Shown: positions 1 to 9,129 of the stretch, piece by piece
How positions within the stretch are numbered: position 1 is the first letter of the stretch
How the letters are laid out: each line of letters starts with the position of its first letter
Source of the DNA: Granulicatella elegans
GTDB lineage: Bacteria > Bacillota > Bacilli > Lactobacillales > Aerococcaceae
Direction: 5' to 3'
NCBI RefSeq assembly: GCF_020735385.1
Contig: NZ_CP085953.1
Location: forward strand, 1,612,001-1,676,000
DNA: 64,000 bases
Made by a program: the position numbers and the translations under genes
Notes under the pieces: model-generated
Seen by the model: only the letters and a program-made list of their open reading frames with translations
Told to the model about the DNA's origin: nothing
Databases searched by the model: none

Positions 1-261
1 ATTATCACTTGAGTACTTAAGTATATAAAATCCCCATACATTACTACTAAATTCACCAGCAGCAAATTTATGAAGTTCATCGTTAATATACACAACATAA
101 ATAGGAAACCTACAACTCTGATGATATAGTGGCTCCGTTACTGATACGTATTCCCCTGTTTCATGCCAGTCATACTCAAAAATATTTGTATCAAACAGAA
201 TTACATTCCCTTCTACACCTGCAATTTCAAATTGCCATGTCATTTGTTTGTATCTTTTCAA
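1..261 (-). CDS. Partial hypothetical protein (5' part, runs off the window)
   Basis: An 87-codon reading frame stays open to base 1, so the C-terminus is missing. I place the start at a TTG (259-261) because AGGAG lies about 9 bases upstream and a TGA precedes it in frame. No ATG has a comparable site. The peptide is rich in aromatic and acidic residues, with no signal peptide or membrane segment, and I do not recognise a family. It lies just upstream of two other small acidic genes on the same strand, as in orphan immunity-gene arrays. That functional idea is inference only. Confidence 0.45.
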   Translation of the reverse strand, partial: MKRYKQMTWQFEIAGVEGNVILFDTNIFEYDWHETGEYVSVTEPLYHQSCRFPIYVVYINDELHKFAAGEFSSNVWGFYILKYSSDN

Positions 262-289
262 TTTTATTCACTCCTCTTAAAACTGGGAG

Positions 290-538
290 TTATTTGCGAT
301 GAGATTGCATTCTTTCTATATCTTCTGCATATTCTAAAAGCTTAACAATTAGTGGATTATCAAGCTCCCATTGGTCAATTATATATCTTGGATAAGAAAG
401 TACATATGTAGGATTTTTTTCTAACTGCTTAAGTTCAAACAAAATTTGTTTAAGATTATTAATTCTCCATTCATCCAAATCCATCATATTATTTTTTATC
501 TCATTTTGTACAAGTTCCTGTATTTCTTTATTTTTCAT
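290..538 (-). CDS. Small acidic hypothetical protein, possible immunity protein
   Basis: This encodes 82 residues from an ATG preceded by AGAGG. A longer frame starting at a TTG at 571 has no good ribosome site. The product is a soluble, acidic, probably all-helical protein with no recognised catalytic motif. It lies 28 bp from the partial gene downstream and 59 bp from a similar small gene upstream. Small acidic proteins in tandem next to surface-protein and recombinase debris often turn out to be immunity proteins for polymorphic toxins, but no toxin is visible here. The function is unknown. Confidence 0.55.
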   Translation of the reverse strand: MKNKEIQELVQNEIKNNMMDLDEWRINNLKQILFELKQLEKNPTYVLSYPRYIIDQWELDNPLIVKLLEYAEDIERMQSHRK

Positions 539-597
539 TAAGTCCTCTAAATTCAAATTTTTATAACCCAATAGTCTCTTAATCCTCGTATCTAAAT

Positions 598-942
598 TTA
601 TAATATCCCATTTGGTATATTTAATTCTTCATAACACCTAATCAATTTATCAAACCATTCATCCCTATAATTTAAAATAATACTATCGAAAATTAAACCG
701 AAATCATCAGAAACATAAGCTGCTAAATCATCTGAATTTGAGTTCTCATACACTATTAAATAAGCCAATTCTCTGATGTGCGTATTGTCAGTTATTTTCA
801 CACTATTTTTTAATTCTTTAATTTCATCAAATACTCTTATCCATTCGCTATCAAAGGTTTTGTTATCTCTTCCGGTCAAGACCTCATCAAGATTAAGATT
901 TTCATAATTTATTTTTCTTAAATTATTTATCAACTGTTCCAT
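598..942 (-). CDS. Acidic hypothetical protein, possible immunity protein
   Basis: This encodes 114 residues. The ATG at 942 has AGAGG seven bases upstream and is preferred over a TTG at 966. The product is soluble, acidic and rich in Asp, Glu, Asn and Leu, and looks helical, with no signal peptide. I do not recognise the family. It is the first of three small same-strand genes here, and the copy of the 28-bp repeat downstream of the ATPase gene lies 35 bp before it. An immunity role is inferred only from size, charge and clustering. Confidence 0.5.
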   Translation of the reverse strand: MEQLINNLRKINYENLNLDEVLTGRDNKTFDSEWIRVFDEIKELKNSVKITDNTHIRELAYLIVYENSNSDDLAAYVSDDFGLIFDSIILNYRDEWFDKLIRCYEELNIPNGIL

Positions 943-976
943 TTTAATACCTCTACTCAAATTCAAATTTATTCAA

Positions 977-1004
977 ATGTTGTAAATACGCATTTTTATT
1001 AAAT
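977..1004. repeat. 28-bp repeat, copy downstream of the ATPase gene
   Basis: This 28-bp sequence, with core TTGTAAATACGCATTT, recurs at 2342-2369 in the same orientation with one mismatch. The two copies bracket the ATPase gene at 1019-2320. A shorter inverted copy of the core lies at 2421-2442. Confidence 0.8.
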
Positions 1005-1018
1005 TTAATATTGTTATT

Positions 1019-2320
1019 TTATAAATCCAATGCAGCTTCATCTAAAAGAAAGTCCTCTACACCAATATATAAAATACCATCATCATCATATCTTGGCACA
1101 ATATTATTTCTAACTATAACAACCTTCTTAAAGGAATCTCTGGTTCTCCTCAAAGATTCTGTTTCTTGTATTCGCTTTTCTTCTGTATCAACATTAAGTG
1201 CCGATTGAATATAATATCTGTTACTTCCCCTATTTATAACAAAGTCGACTTCTAAGTTCTTTTTGACAGTTTTTTTACTCTTATCTTTATAGTTGTATTC
1301 CACAACACCAACATCTACATTTAATCCCCTCATTCGAAGTTCATTATATATTACATTCTCCATGATATGTGATTGCTCATTCTGCCTGAAATTCAACCTT
1401 GCATTTCTAAGTCCAATATCTGAAAAATAGTATTTGTACGGAGATGATATATATTTTCTCCCTTTCACATCATATCTTCTGGCTTTCTCAATTAAAAAAG
1501 CATCTATAAAATAATTTAGGTAAGTGCTTACTGTAAACTGAGATATCTTTATATTTTTTTCTGACATAAAAGTATTAGCTAATTTTGTTGGATTAGACAA
1601 AGAGCCAATAGATGAAGATATAATATCTAGCAAATCATCCAATATAGATGTGTCTTTTAAGATTTTATTACGCTCTATTACATCTTTAATATAGGTACTT
1701 GTAAAAATATTCTTCAAATACTCACTCTTTTTTTCATGATTACTAAACTGTACAGACATTGGCATTCCGCCATATAGACAATACTCGTCAAAAGCCTTTC
1801 TTTTATCCCCTTCATAACATGAATAAAACTCTGCAAATGAAAATGGGTATACCCTTATTTCATCACCACGATCTCGAAAATGCGTCAATACATCTGATGA
1901 AAGCATTTTGGAATTACTCCCTGTAATATACACATCAACATTTGGTATTTTCATTAATCCTAGTACCAAATCGACAAATGTAATTTTTGAACAACTTCCT
2001 TCCAAATATGGATTGGGAATTTCTTCTACAAACTGAATCTCATCTATAAAAATATAGTGCTTAATTCCATTATCTTCAATTTTACCTCTTAAAAAGTTAT
2101 CCAGCTCAATTGGATTCCTATACTTAATATTCTGTAGACTGTCAAGTGCAATCATTATCATTTGATTTTCACTTACTCCACAAGAAAGTAGGTGCTTTTT
2201 ATATAATTCAAATAAAAGATATGATTTCCCACATCTTCTAATGCCTGTAATAATCTTTACTCTTCCGTTATCTTTTTTATCTATAAGTTGGTTTAAGTAT
2301 CTTGGTCTTTGCACTTCCAT
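1019..2320 (-). CDS. AAA_14 / DUF4143 family ATP-binding protein
   Basis: This 433-residue protein has the two-part layout of the AAA_14 plus DUF4143 family. A P-loop lies near residue 28 (GIRRCGKSY) and a Walker B (IFIDEIQ) near residue 95. A sensor-like TGSNSKML segment comes before the C-terminal DUF4143 half, which has an EVDFVI motif resembling a PD-(D/E)XK-like core. The start has GAGGTG upstream. Length is normal and the frame intact, which stands out in a region of broken genes. Family members are common, often accessory, and have no settled function; a DNA-related or defence role is speculation. It sits alone between copies of one repeat (977-1004 and 2342-2369). Confidence 0.85.
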   Translation of the reverse strand: MEVQRPRYLNQLIDKKDNGRVKIITGIRRCGKSYLLFELYKKHLLSCGVSENQMIMIALDSLQNIKYRNPIELDNFLRGKIEDNGIKHYIFIDEIQFVEEIPNPYLEGSCSKITFVDLVLGLMKIPNVDVYITGSNSKMLSSDVLTHFRDRGDEIRVYPFSFAEFYSCYEGDKRKAFDEYCLYGGMPMSVQFSNHEKKSEYLKNIFTSTYIKDVIERNKILKDTSILDDLLDIISSSIGSLSNPTKLANTFMSEKNIKISQFTVSTYLNYFIDAFLIEKARRYDVKGRKYISSPYKYYFSDIGLRNARLNFRQNEQSHIMENVIYNELRMRGLNVDVGVVEYNYKDKSKKTVKKNLEVDFVINRGSNRYYIQSALNVDTEEKRIQETESLRRTRDSFKKVVIVRNNIVPRYDDDGILYIGVEDFLLDEAALDL

Positions 2321-2341
2321 CTATACACCTCATTTAAAACT

Positions 2342-2442
2342 ATGTTGTAAATACGCATTTTCATTAAATCTATTTATAATATTATAGCATCCTTCAGCGA
2401 AGATTCCAATGCATACTTTTAAAATAAATGCGTATTTACAAC
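2342..2442. repeat. Direct and inverted copies of the ATPase-flanking repeat
   Basis: Bases 2342-2369 repeat the 28-bp sequence found at 977-1004. Bases 2421-2442 carry its core in the opposite orientation, forming an imperfect inverted pair with a roughly 50-bp spacer. The pair lies directly upstream of the ATPase start. It could be an operator, a transposon-like end, or the trace of insertion of a mobile gene cassette. Confidence 0.75.
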
Positions 2443-2577
2443 TTTTATTAAATCAGAGTTAGAATCTATCAAACTCCTCTTGTCCTGCCACCTGCTTATA
2501 CACTTCACGCTATCATTGGCTTTTTCTGTCCAAATATCAATCAAAAAAGCCCAAGCTAGTTAAAGCTCAGGCCATTC

Positions 2578-2859
2578 TTACATTCTCTCAATTTTTATTT
2601 CTATTCCAGACTTGAAGGTAATTTCAAATTTATCATCAAATATTTTTATCTGTTTGATGTATTTCCTCACAAGTTCTTCATCATATTCTGTTATCTCTCT
2701 GCTCTGACTTTTGAGAAATTCTTCCATATCCTTGATGCGTCTTTTGGTATCTTCATCTAGTGCCTTTTTTACTAGCATTTTGTGTTTCTTGCCTTTTAGC
2801 GTCTCAACTTCATTAGCGATATCCGTATAATCTTTCTTCGTTCTTACCTGTTCAAGCAA
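2578..2859 (-). pseudogene. Serine recombinase, detached C-terminal part
   Basis: This 93-residue frame matches the C-terminal coiled region of large serine recombinases of the Tn1549/TnpX type. It is an EFLKSQSREITEYDEELVR-like helix followed by a short strand segment ending in IEIKIERM. It overlaps the preceding fragment (2852-3535) in another frame, so a frameshift has separated the two. The 118 bp beyond its stop hold no gene I can see, only a possible hairpin near 2552-2576. Confidence 0.75.
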
Positions 2860-3535
2860 TTACCCCATCAATGATTTCGATTTCTTTTGTGTTATTACCT
2901 GCAATCACTTCTTCAATGTTTTTCATGAGTTTGACATAAGTTTCTTCAGAGGTTTTAAGTGTCATGTTCATCGCTTTAACGACAACTTCTTGCAATTCTT
3001 CTTCCTTTATAGTTGAAGCGTTGCAGGCTTTTGGCCCATGTTCAACTCTGGTGCAACATCTCCAAACTACCGAGCGTTCACCTCGATTGCTCCAGACAAT
3101 ACGCCTGTAAATATCACCACACTTTGAACACACACAAAGGCTGGATAGGGCATACTTGCTTGAATAAACTCGCTTTTTTCTTTTCCCTTCACCACTAAAC
3201 ATATTGGCACGTCTTAACATTTCTTCTTGCACTTGTATAAAAATATCTTTAGATATTATCGCCTCATGGATGTCTTTGACATCTTCCATCGTGTTGATGT
3301 TTTCCTTTTCAAATATGATAGATATATTCTTTTCTCTTAGCTGTCTTATATACTTTAGGCAGTCGATGGTATTTCTTGCAAATCGGCTGATAGATTTTGT
3401 AATGACCATATCTAGCACATATAATAAATGACTCGTACATCTCCTATTTGGGTTGTTCGACAAATCTTGTCGGTGATTTCTCACCAACAGGATTTGTCGA
3501 ACAACCATAATAATATAAGGGATGACGTCTGTCAT
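2852..3535 (-). pseudogene. Large serine recombinase, internally deleted
   Basis: The fragment keeps the end of the resolvase domain (TKSISRFARNT, then a FEKENINTM motif). It also keeps the recombinase zinc ribbon (CVCSKCG ... WRCC) and a following helix. In intact relatives about 180 residues of recombinase domain lie between these blocks; here they are fused directly. The catalytic N-terminus with its Ser motif is absent and replaced by the inverted repeat at 3451-3506. The N-terminal 40 residues of the frame are therefore not recombinase sequence. This is debris of an integrative element and cannot be active. Confidence 0.8.
3451..3506. repeat. Inverted pair of a 26-bp terminal-repeat-like sequence
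   Basis: Arms at 3451-3476 and 3481-3506 are inverse copies with two mismatches and a 4-bp loop. Each begins GGTTGTTCGACAAATC at its outer edge. A third copy lies at 19721-19746 in the orientation of the second arm. The arrangement looks like transposon termini brought together, and it has replaced the recombinase N-terminus. I cannot name the parent IS. A second hairpin follows at about 3517-3540. Confidence 0.8.
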
Positions 3536-3697
3536 CCCTTAATTTTTACCCCTAAAATTATTGATTTTTTCAGTTGCCCCCTAAAGTACTCCTAAAAAGT
3601 TCTCGGGGAAACCCAAAAACTTATTGGATACCCTGCTTTTGCATAAGAGCGGTTATTTTTGTTTTTGAATATATGGTTTGCTTTTGTTTAATAGATC

Positions 3698-5377
3698 TTA
3701 TTTTTCTTTTCTATAGACTCTATTTATAACTAGTACACCGCATGCTACGAATGCAAGTCCAAAAGCATAGTGCATATTCATTCCATTATCACCAGTGTCT
3801 GGTAATCTGTTATTTTTTGAGTTCAAACTTGAAGTTCCACGAGACTGTGTTCCATTTTTATCCTTTGATTCTGGTTCACTAGGGTTGACATCAGGTGTAC
3901 CCGGTTTTTTATTATTTGATCCCGGTTCACTAGGGTTGACATCAGGAGTGCCTGGTTTTTTATTCTCTTCCCAAACAGCTATGAAAGTATGATCTTCAAG
4001 TGCCGTATAGTTATCTCCTGGCTGATACTCTGAACCCTTCCAATACTTGAATTTGAATCCATCCTTTACAGGAGCTTCCATAATCATAATTGTAGTTCCC
4101 TTTTTGACTTCTATTGTCTTATTTGCACTGTCATTATTCCAGTTACCACCATTAGGATTATATATGATTTTAATCATAATATCTTTCCAGATGGCTTTTA
4201 CTTCTGTATCTTTTTCTATAGTGATTTCTGTTCCTGGTGCTACTTCTTTACCATCTACTTCCCATGTTTTGAATTCTTGGTTTTCTGATGGTGCTCCGAA
4301 AGCATTTTCTGGTAATTTGTATTTTTCACCTTTTTTAACGGCTGCAGAATCCATTGAACCTGTTCCAGTATTTCCGTTAAATGTTACTTTGTATTTAATG
4401 TCTTTGTGTTCAATGTCTTTCCAGGTAGCTTTTACTTCTGTATCTTTTTCTATAGTGATTTCTGTTCCTGGTGCTACTTCTTTACCATCTACTTCCCATG
4501 TTTTGAATTCTTGGTTTTCTGATGGTGCTCCGAAAGCATTTTCTGGTAATTTGTATTTTTCACCTTTTTTAACGGTTGCAGAATCCATTGAACCTGTTCC
4601 AGTATTTCCGTTAAATGTTACTTTGTACTTAATGTCTTTGTGTTCAATGTCTTTCCAGATGGCTTTTACTTCTGTATCTTTTTCTATAGTGATTTCTGTT
4701 CCTGGTGCTACTTCTTTACCATCTACTTCCCATGTTTTGAATTCTTGGTTTTCTGATGGTGCTCCGAAAGCATTTTCTGGTAATTTGTATTTTTCACCTT
4801 TTTTAACGGTTGCAGAATCCATTGAACCTGTTCCAGTATTTCCGTTGAATGTTACTTTGTATTTAATGTCTTTGTGTTCAATGTCTTTCCAGATGGCTTT
4901 TACTGTTGTATCACCAGTAATTTTTATTTTTTCTCCTGGTTGTTTTAGATTTGTAGAGTCATCTCCAATTTGCCAACCAGAAAATTCTTTGTTAGCTGGT
5001 GGGGTAAATGTGTTAGATGCTGGTAATTCATACTCTGTATTTGCTTTTTGAGTTACTTTGTCTTTCGTTCCACCACCAGTATTTGCATCAAAAGTTATAT
5101 CATATGTCTTTGTTGCTGTTGCTGTAAAAACATTATTGCCAGCAGTTGCCACGAAGTTATTTGTGTTCCATGTTGGATCAGTATATCCATCTTGCGCTGA
5201 TAATGTTATAGAATCAACAACAGATGCATTAACAACAGGAAGTTTATAATCTTTTAAATTAGTATTTGGTTTAACTTTATATTTTTGATAACTTACAGGA
5301 TTATCTTTATTTCCTTCAATTGCTCCAGATCCAGTATTATCAACTTTTGTTCCTTCACCTAATTTAAATTCAACCAC
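3698..5377 (-). pseudogene. LPXTG surface protein, C-terminal half after an in-frame TGA
   Basis: This half directly continues the frame of 5378-7438; only the TGA at 5378-5380 separates them, and the next codon is GTG. It holds three near-identical 78-residue InlB B-repeat (Flg_new-like) units with FNGNTGTGSMDS and FKTWEVDGKEV motifs, plus divergent flanking copies. Two short PGTPDVNPSEP repeats follow. It ends with a sortase signal LPDTG near residue 527, a hydrophobic segment and the basic tail YRKEK. Without readthrough, the N-terminal half would be secreted unanchored. There is no ribosome site for separate translation of this part. Confidence 0.85.
4180..4885 (-). repeat. Three tandem 234-bp InlB-type coding repeats
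   Basis: The same 234-bp unit recurs with starts about 4185, 4419 and 4653, and a divergent unit begins near 4887. The copies differ at only a handful of bases, so they arose or were homogenised recently. They encode 78-residue beta-grasp B-repeats that usually space an adhesin away from the wall. Confidence 0.85.
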
Positions 5378-7438
5378 TCAAGCATCATCAGGAGTGTTTT
5401 CTCTTTTTTCTGATGTTACAAGATCGCTGACGTATAGTGTTTGTTCAACCTCTAAGGAAGAACCGTCATCAAATGTTACTTTAATCTTACCTTTGTAGTC
5501 TCCTTGTATATCTGTATTTCTTCCTGGAGTTGCCTCATCAATAAATTTTGTTCCTGCTTCATCTAAGAACTCTTTTATTTTTGCTTTGTTATCATCTGAT
5601 GCATCGTCTTTAGCTTTTACACCGTCTTTCCAGTCAACTTTATCTCCAACCCATTTTTTTATATCTACCGGGTCGAGACCGCCTAGTTTTTTAACTTTTT
5701 CAGCTTTTGTTTCTTCTTTTGTTTCTTCTACAGTTAAAGTTCCAAAATCTGATGTAAGTGGTGTTTTATCGTCATCCGCTACTCCACCCTTATCTGTTAC
5801 TTTAGCTTTTACATCTGTTTTGCCTTTTACCTTGTCTTTAGAAAGAGTTATAACGCCATTTACTACTGTTCCTTCGCCAGCAATAGACCAAGTTCCATCA
5901 TCAGCTTTTGTAGCTTTAGTTGTTTGAACTTTACCGTCTTTATCTGTATAAGAAACAGTAATAATATTCGCATCTGTATCTTTTTCATTTGGAGTGATTA
6001 TGATGTTTTTCTTATCATCACTTAATGCAACTGTTGGTGCTTCTGGTTTGATATTTTTTAGAAGGTCTTTGGCCGGAATTGTTATTTTTGGATTAGCTCC
6101 TTCTTTTACCTTTAATGAACCATCTGCGTTTTTTCCCGGAACATAATGCCCATTGTCCCAAGTACCTGCTACATCATTACCACTAAATATTTTGGCATTG
6201 CCACTGTCATCAAATTGTATAACTGCCGGTACTTCATTCCAATCTCCGGTTCCGTTTGGTAATTTAGATGTGCCATCTGGTGCTTTATATGCTTCTTTAA
6301 TAGCATTAATTATAGTTGTTTTATCCTCTGCTGTTAATTTTCTAGGGTCTTTAACTTCTGTCTTTTCAGGTATTACTGGTTTTACAGTAGTTGTAGAACA
6401 AGATACAAATTTATGGGGTTCTTTTACTGTAACACCAACTATTTGGTCGAGAGTTAAACTTTCCTTATTTTGTTCTTGTAAAGTATAGGAAAAAGTTCCA
6501 TCATTTTCTAAAGTTACTCCTACCGGATTAGATGAGTCTTTGTCAATTCTACATCCTTTGTCAGTACAAAAGTCTCCTGATTTCTCCTTTTTAACATTAA
6601 TGATTAATTGTACTTTTATGCCGTCAAAAGGTCCTTCACCCTCTAGTTTTCCCTTAATTACATTGTCTACAATTGTAATTTCATTAAGATTAGCTCCTCT
6701 TGAATTTTCTGTAACTGTTTTTATTTGTAAATTTTTAGCTTCAACTATCCCTGATGTCGAACCATCAGTATAAGTTACTTCATAATAAGCATGGTTAGTA
6801 CCATCAATAGTAAACTTAACTGATTTCATATCACCAGCTACTGCAGTATTTGCATCTTTCAACATTTTAACAGCTTCTGCTTGTTCGTCTTCATTAACTA
6901 TGTTAGAACTTGTTTGTTCTATCCAAATTTCGCCTTCCGGCATTTTAAGAGTAACTGTAGATGCCTTAGATGGTTGAGCAATCGCAGTTACCTCTGGTGA
7001 TTTATTTTCACCTATTTGTTGGTAAACAGTAACAGTATCGCCTTTTTCAACTTTAACTTCTCCAGGTAATTTTACTGACCATGTTGTTCCACTTGTAGGT
7101 GTAACAGAAAGAGTAGCTTTTACAGTACCATCTTCACCCTTTAATGTTACATGGACTGTTGCTATTACAGTCTTTTTATTAACTTTATCTCTATATTTAG
7201 CTAGATTGCCTCCTGAAATAGTTGTGGCATCGTATAATACAGGGTTAACGGTCGGCTCCTTAACCTTGATCTGCGTATCCATTTTTGTTGTAACAGAATT
7301 AGGCTGGAAGCCATTTGCATTTGCGAAAGGTGCCAGTGATGACAACATAATCATAAATGAAAGTAGCCCAACTGAAATTTTCTTGGAGATATTAACATTC
7401 TCCCTGAATAAATTCATAAATTTTGATTTTAAATTCAT
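5378..7438 (-). pseudogene. LPXTG surface protein, N-terminal half with signal peptide
   Basis: The start is set at the ATG at 7438: GAGGGG lies about 8 bases upstream of it, while the ATG at 7447 directly abuts that sequence. Residues 1-45 form a long signal peptide with a basic N-region, a hydrophobic stretch (SVGLLSFMIMLSSLAPF) and a likely cleavage after ANA. The remainder is extracellular and rich in Lys, Thr and Asp, with bacterial Ig-like segments around residues 450-560 and beta-rich modules. It ends TPDDA at a TGA, after which the same frame continues into repeats and an LPDTG anchor. The whole gene would encode about 1,245 residues. One base change explains the break. Confidence 0.85.
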
Positions 7439-7580
7439 TTTTTCCATCCCCTCATATTTTTTTATATTAACAGCGCTTTAAAAATTTTCTGTTTTATCTT
7501 ATAACTATGAATAGTATACCACAGTTTCAAGCATTCGTTAATCTTTTTTGATATTAAAATACCCCCGAGTTGTAAAATAA

Positions 7581-7793
7581 ATGGAAAGACATTTAAAAAA
7601 GAATCAGATGTCAGATTATGAAATTTATACAAAACTAGGGATTTCTAAGGCAACTTTTTATCGTGAAGTAAAACGTGGTGAAGTGGAACAATTAGCTAGT
7701 GATTTAGTAGCTTATACGATCTATTCTTCTCAAAAAGCACAAAAAGAATATGAATTTAACGCTACTGCAAAAGGTTCCCAATTAAAAATAGGA
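7581..7793 (+). pseudogene. IS30-family transposase, N-terminal fragment
   Basis: About 70 residues from the ATG resemble the N-terminal helix-turn-helix of IS30-family transposases (LGISKATFYREVKRG, then AYTIYSSQKAQ). Similarity stops near 7793, where antisense phage-derived sequence begins, and the frame runs on meaninglessly to 7904. No DDE catalytic part remains. It is the only plus-strand gene remnant in the first 19 kb. Confidence 0.65.
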
Positions 7794-7796
7794 TTC

Positions 7797-7885
7797 TCAC
7801 TTTCTTTATATGCCAGATCAACAATCGCTCCGGCAATTCTATCTGCCACCTTATCCAGATGGCTCGGATTTACTTTTTCAATCAT
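7797..7885 (-). pseudogene. Phage-type S-adenosylmethionine synthetase, N-terminal stub
   Basis: About 30 codons from an ATG at 7885 read with the motif HLDKVADRIAGAIVDLAY. This resembles the N-terminus of SAM synthetases carried by some Firmicutes prophages, where HPDK is the conserved ATP-site motif; here Pro is Leu. The ATG overlaps the stop of the terminase-like relic upstream. The IS30 fragment cuts it off at about 7795. The family call rests on a short motif and is moderate. Confidence 0.45.
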
Positions 7886-8343
7886 TTTTTCTTTCTCTCC
7901 TTAGTAACTGTTCCATAGAATCATCACTTTCCTCTTCAAAAAACTCTGTACAATTTTGTTTGACAATATCATATATTTCATACCAAATTAGATTCGCTGT
8001 CTTTTGAAACTGAGATGACATCTGTATAAATGGTGAACTAACTACACCTCCTGTTGTAGGATGCTAACCAATCATACCGTATTTACTAATGGCATCTTCA
8101 CACTGTATATATCTGGCAAAATCCTGTGAATATGCTTCTATCAGTCTTTTGTTTACCAGCTTTTCACCTTTTCTTTCTTTTAACCACAAGCATATCTCTT
8201 TATATATTTCATCCGCACCCAGCGGAATTCCATTTTTTTGTTTTTTCTGATAAGTACTCACTTGGCTTTGGCATATCATATGCTTCAAGGTTGACTTTGT
8301 CCGGTAGGTCTACCGCTTCCAACTCTATATATTCCAGTTCCTA
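7878..8343 (-). pseudogene. Phage terminase small subunit (P27-like), degenerate
   Basis: Three stretches of one ancestral frame are visible. An upstream part (8220-8343) ends in MPKPSEYLSEKTK. A middle part follows (GADEIYKEICLWL, FARYIQCEDAISKYGMIG). After an in-frame TAG at about 8061-8063 comes a last part (HPTTGGVVSSPFIQMS, FQKTANLIWYEIYDIV). An extra A in a poly-A run near 8235 shifts the frame between the first two. The layout matches P27-type terminase small subunits, including the late 'TTGGVVSSPFI' type motif. It is phage debris with at least two lesions. Confidence 0.6.
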
Positions 8344-8407
8344 AACTATTTACTCCAACAACTAAAAAAGGAATTAAGCAACCTGACGCTGCTTAATTCC
8401 TTCACTA

Positions 8408-8441
8408 AATTTGTTTCATCAACCCTATTTGACAAAGAGCC
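8408..8441. repeat. ISL3-type terminal sequence (solo IS end)
   Basis: The sequence contains TCAACCCTATTTGACAAAG and then GCC. It recurs almost identically at 27372-27403. It matches the terminal inverted repeat style of ISL3-family elements (GGCTCTTTGTCAAAT when read inward). No transposase accompanies it. A near-perfect hairpin at about 8371-8400 (ggaattaagca ... tgcttaattcc) lies beside it, and another (8460-8488) follows. Confidence 0.6.
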
Positions 8442-9129
8442 GTAATTCTTTATATAGATTTGGAGGTGAATTTTTCACCCACCTCCAGCACTATCATTTT
8501 GGTTACAGTTCCATTGTCAATTGGTTTTGTACCTACTATTCTTCGGATTCTGACTCAAATTTTTACTTAAATATTTCAAAGTAATTTATACTTGTTCATC
8601 TTCCTTTTTTCCTTTTTTGAAACCAATAAGGGCTAGTAAGCTTCCTGCCATACCCATAATTCCTGCAAACATGCTTAGATTATTAGTAGCGCCTGTCTTT
8701 GGTAAGTTCTTAGATGGTTTGTCTTGTTTGTCATCTGTTGGTTTAACTGGTTTCTTACCGTTTTCGTCAACTGATGTTTTTCCATCTTCTGGTTTTTTGT
8801 CAGAACCGTTGTCGTCTTGACCCTTCTTGTGACCTTCAACTTCAACTACAACTTCGACTTTTCCACCTGGTAGGTCTGGATTTTCTACTGTTACTGTAAT
8901 TGGTCCATCTACGTTCTTACCTGGTGTTACTACGATATTACCATTTCCGTCGATTTCTACTGGTACATCTTTACCATCTTCGTCTTTGGCTGATACTTTT
9001 GTATCTTTATCAGGGTTTATAACTTTAACGCCAGTGTCTTGTTTGTCATCTGTTGGTTTAACTGGTTTCTTACCTGTTTCGTCAACTGATGTTTTCTTGT
9101 CTTCTGGTGTTGTGTCAGAACCGTTGTCG

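Noticed and set aside
4047-5051. A 334-residue plus-strand frame opposite the InlB-type repeats
   Set aside because: It exists only because the repeated coding sequence lacks stops on the other strand; there is no promoter, start signal or family match.
5378-5380. TGA as selenocysteine or a recoded sense codon
   Set aside because: No SECIS-like hairpin follows that I can see, and TGA is used as a normal stop elsewhere, for example csn2, cas2 and the Asp23 gene.
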